Assembly: GCF_028369295.1 (NCBI RefSeq)
Contig: NZ_JAQMYP010000024.1
Span: forward strand, 82,434-146,433
Direction: 5' to 3'
Length of the DNA: 64,000 bases
DNA from: Streptomyces sp. HD
GTDB lineage: Bacteria > Actinomycetota > Actinomycetes > Streptomycetales > Streptomycetaceae
This document shows, piece by piece, positions 1-6,625 of the stretch (its first letter is position 1; every line of letters begins with the position of its first letter). Made by a program: the position numbers and the translations under genes. The notes beneath the pieces were generated by a model. That model was not told where the DNA came from, made no database searches, and was given only the letters and a program-made list of their open reading frames with translations.

Positions 1-2
1 GG

Positions 3-27
3 GATTGAGCGGCTACGCTGCTCAATC
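3..27. promoter_or_regulatory. inverted repeat, probable LysR operator
   Basis: The arms GATTGAGC (3-10) and GCTCAATC (20-27) are perfect reverse complements with a 9-base spacer. This fits the T-N11-A style of LysR-type boxes. The repeat ends directly at the ATG of the LysR gene, so it probably serves a divergent promoter beyond the window edge and also represses the regulator, whose mRNA would then be leaderless or nearly so. Confidence 0.6.
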
Positions 28-915
28 ATGGAACTGCGCCATCTCCAGCACTTCGTGGCGGTCGCCGAGGACCAGCATTTCACCCGGGCGGCCGAGCGCC
101 TGATGGTGTCCCAGTCGGGGCTGTCGGCCTCGATCCGGGCGCTGGAGCGGGAGTTGCAGACGCCGCTGTTCGTGCGCACGACCCGCCGGGTGACCCTCAC
201 CCCGGCCGGGCGTGCCCTGCTGTGCGAGGCGGAGCGGATCCTGGCGCAGGTGCGGGCAGCCCATGAGGCGGTGGCCGCGGTGCAGGGCGTGCTGCGCGGG
301 ATGCTGGCGCTCGGGTCCGAGCAGTGCATCGCCGGGGTGCATGTGGCGGGGCTGCTCGCGGCGTTCCGGCGGGCCCATCCGGACGTGGAGATCTGTCTGC
401 GGCAGGCGGGCTCGGGCGCGCTCGCGGAGGAGGTCGCGGCCGGCCGCCTCGACATGGCCTTCGCCGTACGGGCCGCGCAGGAGGACACCGACCAGCTGCG
501 GGTCGTACCGCTGACCGGCGAGCCGATGACCGTCCTGTGCCATCCGAGCCACCGGCTCGCGGCCGCCGGGGCGGCGGTCACTCCTGAGGAGCTGGGCGGG
601 GAGGTCTTCGTCGACTTCCACCCGGACTGGGGGCCGCGCCGCACCACCGACGCGGTGTTCGCCTCGGCGGGCGTACGGCGCAGCGTCGCTCTGGAGGTCA
701 ACGACGTGCACAGCCTGCTGGACCTGGTGGACGAGAACCTCGGTGTCGCCGTCGTACCGCGCCACTTCCGGCACAAGCGGCCGTCACTGACCGCGCTGCC
801 GGTGAAGGCCGGCGGCGAGAGCGTCTACGAGACGGTCGCCCTGCTGCCGCCCGCGCAGGCGACGAGCCCGGCGGCCCGGGCGCTGATGGGGCTCCTCGAA
901 TCGGAAGGCGCATGA
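28..915 (+). CDS. LysR-family transcriptional regulator
   Basis: This 295-residue protein has the normal LysR length. The N-terminal winged HTH (about residues 1-60) begins MELRHLQHFVAVAE and contains FTRAAERLMVSQSGLSASI, and it is followed by a linker helix and a LysR substrate-binding domain (about 90-295). The ATG at 28 starts the HTH in the usual place. It abuts a perfect inverted repeat, so autoregulation is likely. The target is normally a divergent gene, which would lie before the window start. The effector cannot be deduced. The next gene starts 26 bases downstream on the same strand and may be cotranscribed. Confidence 0.93.
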   Translation: MELRHLQHFVAVAEDQHFTRAAERLMVSQSGLSASIRALERELQTPLFVRTTRRVTLTPAGRALLCEAERILAQVRAAHEAVAAVQGVLRGMLALGSEQCIAGVHVAGLLAAFRRAHPDVEICLRQAGSGALAEEVAAGRLDMAFAVRAAQEDTDQLRVVPLTGEPMTVLCHPSHRLAAAGAAVTPEELGGEVFVDFHPDWGPRRTTDAVFASAGVRRSVALEVNDVHSLLDLVDENLGVAVVPRHFRHKRPSLTALPVKAGGESVYETVALLPPAQATSPAARALMGLLESEGA

Positions 916-940
916 CGGACGGGTGCGCGATGGTGGAGCC

Positions 941-1450
941 ATGCATGCCAAGGACATCCTCATCGACGGATACGACCGAATCCAGGAAGAAGTCCACGCA
1001 GCCGTGCAGGGTCTCGACCCCGAGGCCCTGCACGCCCGCCCCTCACCCGACGCCAACTCCATCGCCTGGCTGATCTGGCATCTGACCCGGGTCCAGGACG
1101 ACCACATCGCCGACGCCTTCGGCCTCGACCAGGTCTGGCTGACCCAGGACTTCCAGAAGACCTTCGGCCTGGACCTGCCGCGCCACGACACCGGCTACGG
1201 ACACACCCCCGCCAAGGTGGCCAAGGTGCGCGTCGACTCCGGTAACCTGCTCACCGGCTACTACGACGCCGTGCACGCCCAGACCCTGGGAGCCCTGCGG
1301 GAAGTGGCCGCCAAGGATCTGGAGCGCATCGTGGACGAGCGCTGGGATCCGCCGGTCACCCTGGGCGTACGGCTGGTCAGCGTCCTGTCCGACGATCTGC
1401 AGCACGTCGGACAGGCCGCCTATGTGCGCGGGCTGCTTCAGAGCGCGTAG
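941..1450 (+). CDS. DinB/DUF664-family protein
   Basis: This 169-residue four-helix-bundle protein belongs to the DinB/DUF664 superfamily, whose actinobacterial members include mycothiol-dependent enzymes. Candidate metal-ligand histidines sit in WLIWHLTRVQDDHI near the N-terminus and in DDLQHVGQAAYVRG near the C-terminus, the usual three-His pattern. The ATG at 941 is preferred over an upstream in-frame GTG at 923 because the family begins just before the first helix. It is 26 bases downstream of the LysR gene and its 3' end overlaps the convergent adenosine deaminase by 13 bases. The substrate is unknown. Confidence 0.85.
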   Translation: MHAKDILIDGYDRIQEEVHAAVQGLDPEALHARPSPDANSIAWLIWHLTRVQDDHIADAFGLDQVWLTQDFQKTFGLDLPRHDTGYGHTPAKVAKVRVDSGNLLTGYYDAVHAQTLGALREVAAKDLERIVDERWDPPVTLGVRLVSVLSDDLQHVGQAAYVRGLLQSA

Positions 1451-2511
1451 CCCGGCAGGACGACGTCCTCGATGAGGGCCTTGCGCTCGTCGAACGGGAT
1501 GAACGCGCTCTTCACGGCGTTCACCGTGACCGTGCGCAGGTCCTCGACGCTCCAGTCGGCCTGCTCGACCAGCAGCGACATCTCTCGCGTCATCGTCGTG
1601 CCGGACACCAGACGGTTGTCGGTGTTGAGGGTGACGCGGAAGCCGAGGTCCTTCAGCGCGGTGATCGGGTGCTCGGCGATGGAGGTGGCGGCGCCGGTCT
1701 GGAGGTTGGAGGTCGGGCACATCTCCAGCGCGATACGACGGTCGCGTACCCAGCCCGCGAGGCGGCCGAGCTTGCCGGCCGCGAGGTCGGGGATGTCGTC
1801 GGTGATGCGGACGCCGTGCCCGAGGCGCTGGGCGCCGCAGATCTGCAGGGCCTGGTGGATGCTGGACAGGCCGTCGGCTTCACCGGCGTGGATGGTGAAC
1901 GGCACGCTCTCGCGGCGCAGGTGCTCGAAGGCGGCCAGGTGGTCGGCGGCGGGGAAGCCGGCCTCGGCACCGGCGATGTCGAAGCCGACGACACCGGCGT
2001 CCCGGAAGGCGACGGCCAGGTCGGCCGCCTCGCGCACCCGGTCGAACATCCGCATGCCGCACAGCAGCGTGCCGACCCGCACCGGGGTACCGGCGGCAGC
2101 GGCCTTGGCCATGCCCGCCGCGAGCCCCTCCTGGACGGTCTCGACGACCTCGGCGAGGCTCAACCCGCCGTTGGTGTTCAGCTCGGGGGCGTAGCGCACC
2201 TCGCCGTAGACGACACCGTCGGCGGCCAGGTCGAGGACGTACTCCTCGGCCGTGCGCAGCAGGCCCTCGCGGCTCTGCATCACGGCGAGGGTGTGCTCGA
2301 AGGTGGCTATGTAGCGGACCAGGTCGCCGGAGTTCGCGGCCTCGAAGTACCAGGCGGCGAGCTCGTCCGGGTCGGTGGTGGGCAGGGTGTGGCCCACCTC
2401 TGCCGCGAGCTCCACCACGGTGGCGGGGCGCAGGCCGCCGTCGAGGTGGTCGTGCAGGACGGCCTTGGGGAGGCGGCGGATCACATCGGCGTCTACGCGC
2501 GTAGCAGTCAT
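1438..2511 (-). CDS. add: adenosine deaminase
   Basis: This 357-residue enzyme of purine salvage hydrolyses adenosine to inosine and ammonia in the cytoplasm. The zinc site and active site are visible in order: LHDHLDGG (HxH ligands), HAGE (His ligand and catalytic Glu), a GHGVRI segment and NTDN (Asp ligand). The length is normal for the family. The ATG at 2511 has AGGAAAG upstream and gives MTATRVDADVIRRLPK; longer in-frame extensions lack family similarity. It runs convergent to the DinB-like gene with overlapping ends. Confidence 0.95.
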   Translation of the reverse strand: MTATRVDADVIRRLPKAVLHDHLDGGLRPATVVELAAEVGHTLPTTDPDELAAWYFEAANSGDLVRYIATFEHTLAVMQSREGLLRTAEEYVLDLAADGVVYGEVRYAPELNTNGGLSLAEVVETVQEGLAAGMAKAAAAGTPVRVGTLLCGMRMFDRVREAADLAVAFRDAGVVGFDIAGAEAGFPAADHLAAFEHLRRESVPFTIHAGEADGLSSIHQALQICGAQRLGHGVRITDDIPDLAAGKLGRLAGWVRDRRIALEMCPTSNLQTGAATSIAEHPITALKDLGFRVTLNTDNRLVSGTTMTREMSLLVEQADWSVEDLRTVTVNAVKSAFIPFDERKALIEDVVLPGYAL

Positions 2512-2563
2512 GGCGGGTCTTTCCTTGAGCCTTGAGCGGGGTTCGGAGCGACAGAGAGGAGGG

Positions 2564-2950
2564 TCAGCCGGCGGGCTGGAGCAGGTCCCAGCGGTTGCCG
2601 TACAGGTCCTGGAAGACGGCGACCGAGCCGTACGGCTCATGCCGGGGCTCCTCCAGGAAGGTCACGCCGGCGGCAAGCATCCGGGCGTGATCGCGGGCGA
2701 AGTCGTCGGTGTGCAGGAAGAACCCGACCCGCCCGCCGGTCTGGTCGCCGACCCGGGCACGCTGGTCGTCGCCCTTGGCCCGGGCCAGCACCAGCCCGGT
2801 GCCCTCATCGCCGGGCTGGACGACGACCCAGCGGGAGCCGTCCGGGCGCGGGGCGTCCTCGACGAGCCGGAAGCCGAGGGCTTCGGTGTAGAAGCGGATC
2901 GCCTCGTCGTAGTCGTCGACGACGAGGGTGACCAGGGCGATGCGTCTCAT
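2564..2950 (-). CDS. VOC/glyoxalase-like protein
   Basis: This 128-residue single-module pair of beta-alpha-beta-beta-beta repeats belongs to the vicinal oxygen chelate superfamily. It opens MRRIALVTLVVDDYDEAIRF, the classic bleomycin-resistance/glyoxalase start, and ends DLYGNRWDLLQPAG. The ATG at 2950 has GGAAGG upstream. Family members isomerise hemithioacetals, cleave extradiol bonds or bind antibiotics; nothing here identifies the substrate. It lies 52 bases upstream of add on the same strand and could be cotranscribed with it. Confidence 0.88.
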   Translation of the reverse strand: MRRIALVTLVVDDYDEAIRFYTEALGFRLVEDAPRPDGSRWVVVQPGDEGTGLVLARAKGDDQRARVGDQTGGRVGFFLHTDDFARDHARMLAAGVTFLEEPRHEPYGSVAVFQDLYGNRWDLLQPAG

Positions 2951-3130
2951 CGGGGCCTTCCGGGGCAGTCGGTTGACGGGAGAGGTTATACGTAAAACTT
3001 CGGCGACGCCAGTCATGACCGGGACCGCGGTCCTACGTCTGCGGCCGGAGGCGTGACGGACCTTGCGTCCGAGGTGGGACAGGTCCGGCGTCCGAGGTGC
3101 GACAGTCGACCGACGACTAGCGTTCCGGGC

Positions 3131-3589
3131 ATGACGATCATGGAGCCGCCGCGCAGCCCCGAACGCCGCAGGCAGGACGTGCTGGACCGGCTGGAACGGG
3201 AGATGGACATCTGGGTGGCCTCGGCGGACGCGGACGGGGTGCCGTGCCTGGTCGCGCTCTGGTTCGTCTGGGACGGCGAGGCGCTCTGGCTGGCCACCCG
3301 CCCCGGCAACCCCACGGGCCGCAACCTCCGGACCGGGCGCCGGACCCGGCTGGCATTCGGGGACACGCGGGACGTCGTCCTCATCGACGGCGAGGTGGAG
3401 GTCCACGGCGTCGACGAGGCGCCGGCCGCCGCGGCCGAGGCGTTCCACGCGAAGACGGGCTGGGATCCGCGCGGCGACTCGGCGACGTACGCCTACTACC
3501 GGGTGCGTCCGCAGGCGGTGCAGGCGTGGCACGAGGTGCGCGAACTACCGGGACGGCATCTGATGCGAAACGGAATGTGGCTTGTCTGA
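3131..3589 (+). CDS. pyridoxamine 5'-phosphate oxidase-like flavin split-barrel protein
   Basis: This 152-residue protein of the FMN/F420-binding split-barrel superfamily contains the strand pattern WVASADADGVPCLVALWFVWDG, then RNLRTGRRTRLAFGD and IDGEVEVHG. Actinobacterial members are F420- or heme-binding reductases or flavin proteins of mostly unknown function. The ATG at 3131 (MTIMEPPRSPERR) fits the domain boundary; a longer in-frame extension from 3053 runs through the intergenic promoter region. It is divergent from the glyoxalase-like gene. Confidence 0.82.
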   Translation: MTIMEPPRSPERRRQDVLDRLEREMDIWVASADADGVPCLVALWFVWDGEALWLATRPGNPTGRNLRTGRRTRLAFGDTRDVVLIDGEVEVHGVDEAPAAAAEAFHAKTGWDPRGDSATYAYYRVRPQAVQAWHEVRELPGRHLMRNGMWLV

Positions 3590-3710
3590 ACAACTTGCAT
3601 GGCGTACGTCCCCCCCGCCATCCAATTCCCGCACGACGGTTACCTGAGAGTAATCCCTGATGGTTTGATGTGCGGCGCCACTCAACCCCCTTCACCCACA
3701 GGGAGATCCA

Positions 3711-4697
3711 GTGACGCTCTTCGCACATCGCCGTGCACAGGGCTCGGCCGTGCTCGCGCTCTCGCTCGCCACCGCAGGTCTGGTGGGCGCGACGCCCACC
3801 GCGTCGGCCGCCGAGCAGACACCGCCGATCAAGGTGCTGACCTACAACGTGTTCCTGTTCAGCCGTAGCCTCTACCCGAACTGGGGCCAGGACCACCGGG
3901 CCGCCGAGATCGCCAAGGCGCCGTTCGTGCAGGGCAACGACGTCGTCGTCCTCCAGGAGGCCTTCGACAACTCCGCCTCGGACGCGCTGAAGAGCTCCCT
4001 CACCGGCCAGTACCCGCACCAGACGCCGGTGGTGGGGCGTTCCAGGAGCGGCTGGGACGCGACCGGCGGCTCGTACTCGGCGACTACGCCCGAGGACGGC
4101 GGGGTCACGATCCTCAGCAAATGGCCGATCCTGCGCAAGGAGCAGTGGGTCTACAAGGACGCGTGCGGGGCGGACTGGTGGTCCAACAAGGGCTTCGCGT
4201 ACGTCGTGCTGAACGTGAACGGCACCAAGGTGCACGTCGTCGGCACGCACGCCCAGTCGACCGACCCGGGCTGTGCAGCCGGTGAGGCGGCCGCGATGCG
4301 CAGCAGGCAGTTCAAGGCGATCGACGCGTTCCTGGACGCGAAGAACATCCCGGCGGGCGAGCAGGTGCTGGTCGCCGGTGACATGAACGTCGACTCGCGC
4401 ACGTCCGAGTACGCCTCGATGCTCGCCGACGGCGGGCTGGTGGGCGCCGACGGGCGGACCGGGCATCCGTACTCCTTCGACACGCAGGACAACTCCATAG
4501 CCCACGACCGCTACCCCGACGACCCGCGCGAGGACCTGGACTACGTCCTGCACCGCGCGGGTCACGCCCGTCCCGCGGTCTGGAAGAACGAGGTCGTCAA
4601 GGAGCAGAGCGCGGCCTGGACCGTCACGAGCTGGGGCACGGACTACACGTACACGAACCTCTCCGACCACTACCCCGTGACCGGGTACGCGGGCTGA
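3711..4697 (+). CDS. secreted sphingomyelinase-like phosphodiesterase (EEP fold)
   Basis: This 328-residue exported enzyme has a Sec signal peptide (about residues 1-33, ending TASAAEQ) followed by an endonuclease/exonuclease/phosphatase domain. Metal and catalytic motifs appear in order: TYNVF, LQEAFD, a THAQS segment, GDMNVD and the C-terminal SDHYPV with its catalytic His. Bacterial neutral sphingomyelinases of this length and motif set cleave sphingomyelin to ceramide and phosphocholine, so a phospholipid or sphingolipid substrate outside the cell is likely. The GTG at 3711 follows GGGAG. The gene is monocistronic and convergent with the aldo-keto reductase 20 bases away. Confidence 0.85.
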   Translation: MTLFAHRRAQGSAVLALSLATAGLVGATPTASAAEQTPPIKVLTYNVFLFSRSLYPNWGQDHRAAEIAKAPFVQGNDVVVLQEAFDNSASDALKSSLTGQYPHQTPVVGRSRSGWDATGGSYSATTPEDGGVTILSKWPILRKEQWVYKDACGADWWSNKGFAYVVLNVNGTKVHVVGTHAQSTDPGCAAGEAAAMRSRQFKAIDAFLDAKNIPAGEQVLVAGDMNVDSRTSEYASMLADGGLVGADGRTGHPYSFDTQDNSIAHDRYPDDPREDLDYVLHRAGHARPAVWKNEVVKEQSAAWTVTSWGTDYTYTNLSDHYPVTGYAG

Positions 4698-4716
4698 GGG
4701 ACGGCGTCGGTCCGGC

Positions 4717-5622
4717 TCAACCGGCTTGCTCGCGTGCCGTGTTGAGCCGGGCCAGTTCGTCGGCGGTGAGGCGGAGGGCGCCCGCGGTCACATTCTCGGC
4801 CAGGTGGTCGGGGTTGCCGGTGCCGGGGATGGCGAGGACGTGCGGGCCCTGGTGCAGGGTCCAGGCGATGCGCACCTGGGCGGCGCTGACGCCGTGCGCC
4901 CGGGCGACGGCGAGGACCTCCTCGTCGTGGGCGGCGGTCGCGCCCTGCTCCCCCACCTCCCCGGCGACGGCGTAGAACGGCACGAAGGCGATGCCTTGTT
5001 CGCCGCACAGGCGCAGGAGTTCGTCGGCCTCGGGGTCGGGCCGGTCGAGCGCGTACCGGTTCTGCACGCACACCACGGGCGCGATGGCCCGTGCCTCGGC
5101 GAGGTGCCGTGGCTCCACGGCTGAGATGCCGAGGTGCCGGACGAGCCCCGCCTCCCGCAGCTCGGCCAGCGCGCCGAAGTGCTCGGCGATGGAGTCCTGT
5201 CGCATACGGCGCAGGTAGACGACGTCCAGGTGGTCGCGGCCGAGCTGGCGCAGGTTCTCCTCGACATGGCCGCGCAGTTGGTCGGGGCGGGCCGAGGTGG
5301 CCCAGTCGCCCTGGTAGTCGCGGTGGGGGCCCACCTTGGTGGCGATGACGAGGCCGTCCGGGCACGGTGCCAGCGCGGTGTTGATCAGTTCGTTGGCGGA
5401 GCGGAGGGCGGAGAAGTAGAAGGCGGCGGTGTCGATGTGGTTGACGCCGAGCTCGATCGCCTTGCGCAGTACGGCGATGGAGCGATTGCGGTCGCTCGGC
5501 GCCCCATGGTGGAAGGCGGCGCTGCCCGTCAGCCGCATCGCGCCGAAGCCGACGCGGTTGACGGGCAGATCGCCGAGTTTCCAGGTGCCCGAGGCGTGTG
5601 CGGTGATCGTTTCGGAGGTCAT
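4717..5622 (-). CDS. aldo-keto reductase with Arg at the tetrad His position
   Basis: This 301-residue (alpha/beta)8 NADPH-dependent oxidoreductase starts at ATG 5622. The catalytic Asp and Tyr lie in HIDTAAFYF and the catalytic Lys in IATKVG. The position normally occupied by the fourth tetrad residue, in the DLYLLH-type strand, reads DVVYLRR, so His is replaced by Arg. The C-terminal IPGTGNPDHLAENV matches the cofactor-binding region. The substrate is unknown; actinobacterial relatives include pyridoxal reductase-like enzymes. Confidence 0.9.
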   Translation of the reverse strand: MTSETITAHASGTWKLGDLPVNRVGFGAMRLTGSAAFHHGAPSDRNRSIAVLRKAIELGVNHIDTAAFYFSALRSANELINTALAPCPDGLVIATKVGPHRDYQGDWATSARPDQLRGHVEENLRQLGRDHLDVVYLRRMRQDSIAEHFGALAELREAGLVRHLGISAVEPRHLAEARAIAPVVCVQNRYALDRPDPEADELLRLCGEQGIAFVPFYAVAGEVGEQGATAAHDEEVLAVARAHGVSAAQVRIAWTLHQGPHVLAIPGTGNPDHLAENVTAGALRLTADELARLNTAREQAG

Positions 5623-5660
5623 CGGCGGAGTCTCGCACACGCCTCGGGCACCGGTGGGCG

Positions 5661-6368
5661 TCAGCAGTAGAGGTTGCCGCCCGGGGAGACGCCGAGGATC
5701 TGGGTGAAGCGCTGGTAGGCGTCGACGCGGCTCTGCACCTGGGCCGGATTCTTGCCGTCGCACTCCAGGGAGCCGTTGATGGAGCGGATGGTCTGGCCGA
5801 AGCCGGCTTGGTTGACCATGGCGTTGTGCGGGGTCATGGTGCCGGGGCCGCTCTGGGTGTTCCAGTACCACAGACCGGTCTTCCAGGCGACGGCCGCCTC
5901 GTTCTGCACCCGCCAGGGATTGTTGAGCAGGTCGATGCCGAGGGCGTCGCCCGCGGCCTTGTAGTTGAAGTTCCAGCTGAGCTGGATGGGGCCGCGTCCG
6001 TAGTAGGCGTCCTGGCCCGCGGGGCAGCCGTAGGGCTGGCTGCGGTCGCAGTAGTGGGGGTAGTTGGCCTGGTTCTGCTCGACGATGTGGACCAGGCCGC
6101 CGGTCTCGTGGTTGACGTTGGCGAGGAACGCGGCTGCCTCCTGCTTCTTCACCGTGTCGCTGCCGGTGTTGGCGAAGCCGGGGTAGGCGCTGAGGGCGGC
6201 GGTGAGACCGCTGTACGTGTAGAAGGGGTTCCGGTTCGGGAACATCTGGTTGAACTGCGACTCGCTCACGACGAAACCGGCGGCGGACGCGCTCGGGGGC
6301 TGGATCACCAGGGCGGCGCTGCCCAGGGCGAGTGCGGACAGGACTGCGGCTATGCGGCGCCTCGACAC
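5661..6368 (-). CDS. secreted family 19 chitinase (single domain)
   Basis: This 235-residue chitinase has a signal peptide (VSRRRIAAVLSALALG to SASAAG) followed directly by a GH19 catalytic domain. The catalytic acid lies in NHETGG and a second conserved segment is YYGRGPIQLSWNFNY. There is no carbohydrate-binding module, as in the short streptomycete GH19 chitinases. GH19 enzymes hydrolyse beta-1,4-GlcNAc polymers by inversion. The GTG at 6368 is preceded at optimal spacing by AAAGGAG; an in-frame extension to 6536 would translate the promoter. Two DasR-type palindromes lie about 140-170 bases upstream, indicating chitin/GlcNAc control. Confidence 0.94.
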   Translation of the reverse strand: MSRRRIAAVLSALALGSAALVIQPPSASAAGFVVSESQFNQMFPNRNPFYTYSGLTAALSAYPGFANTGSDTVKKQEAAAFLANVNHETGGLVHIVEQNQANYPHYCDRSQPYGCPAGQDAYYGRGPIQLSWNFNYKAAGDALGIDLLNNPWRVQNEAAVAWKTGLWYWNTQSGPGTMTPHNAMVNQAGFGQTIRSINGSLECDGKNPAQVQSRVDAYQRFTQILGVSPGGNLYC

Positions 6369-6506
6369 AGGATCAACTCCTTTGCGGAGCACGGCCGCAC
6401 CCGGACATGGGCAGGGCGAAGCAGCGCCTTGTGCGCACGCGCCGACGGGGTCGGCCACGGCGTGGGGCGGCCGTGGTGGGGGGTGTGGAGACACACTCAA
6501 CCGTAT

Positions 6507-6535
6507 TGGTCTGTACCAGTCAATGGTCCGGACCA
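6507..6535 (-). promoter_or_regulatory. paired DasR-type (dre) boxes in the chitinase promoter
   Basis: Two 12-base palindromic boxes, TGGTCTGTACCA (6507-6518) and TGGTCCGGACCA (6524-6535), are separated by 5 bases that read TTGAC on the coding strand. This is the classic streptomycete chitinase direct-repeat layout overlapping a -35 element, and each box resembles the dre core TGGTCTAGACCA recognised by DasR. GlcN-6-P-relieved repression is inferred. Confidence 0.8.
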
Positions 6536-6547
6536 ATCAACTCGAAA

Positions 6548-6612
6548 GTTGGCCGAGAGAGTTGGCCGAGAAAGTTGACTGAGAGAGCTGGCTGAGTGAG
6601 TTGGTGAGGCGC
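6548..6612. repeat. 13-bp tandem repeat, 4-5 copies
   Basis: Consecutive 13-base units read GTTGGCCGAGAGA (6548-6560), GTTGGCCGAGAAA (6561-6573), GTTGACTGAGAGA (6574-6586), GCTGGCTGAGTGA (6587-6599) and a decayed fifth starting at 6600. They fill the space between the end of the flavoprotein gene and the chitinase promoter and are not coding in either accepted gene. Confidence 0.85.
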
Positions 6613-6625
6613 CGGATCTCCCGGG

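Noticed and set aside
3630..3665. GGTTAC...GTAATCC near-inverted repeat upstream of the sphingomyelinase-like gene as a PHO box
   Set aside because: It does not match the direct-repeat structure of streptomycete PHO boxes and the arms are imperfect.
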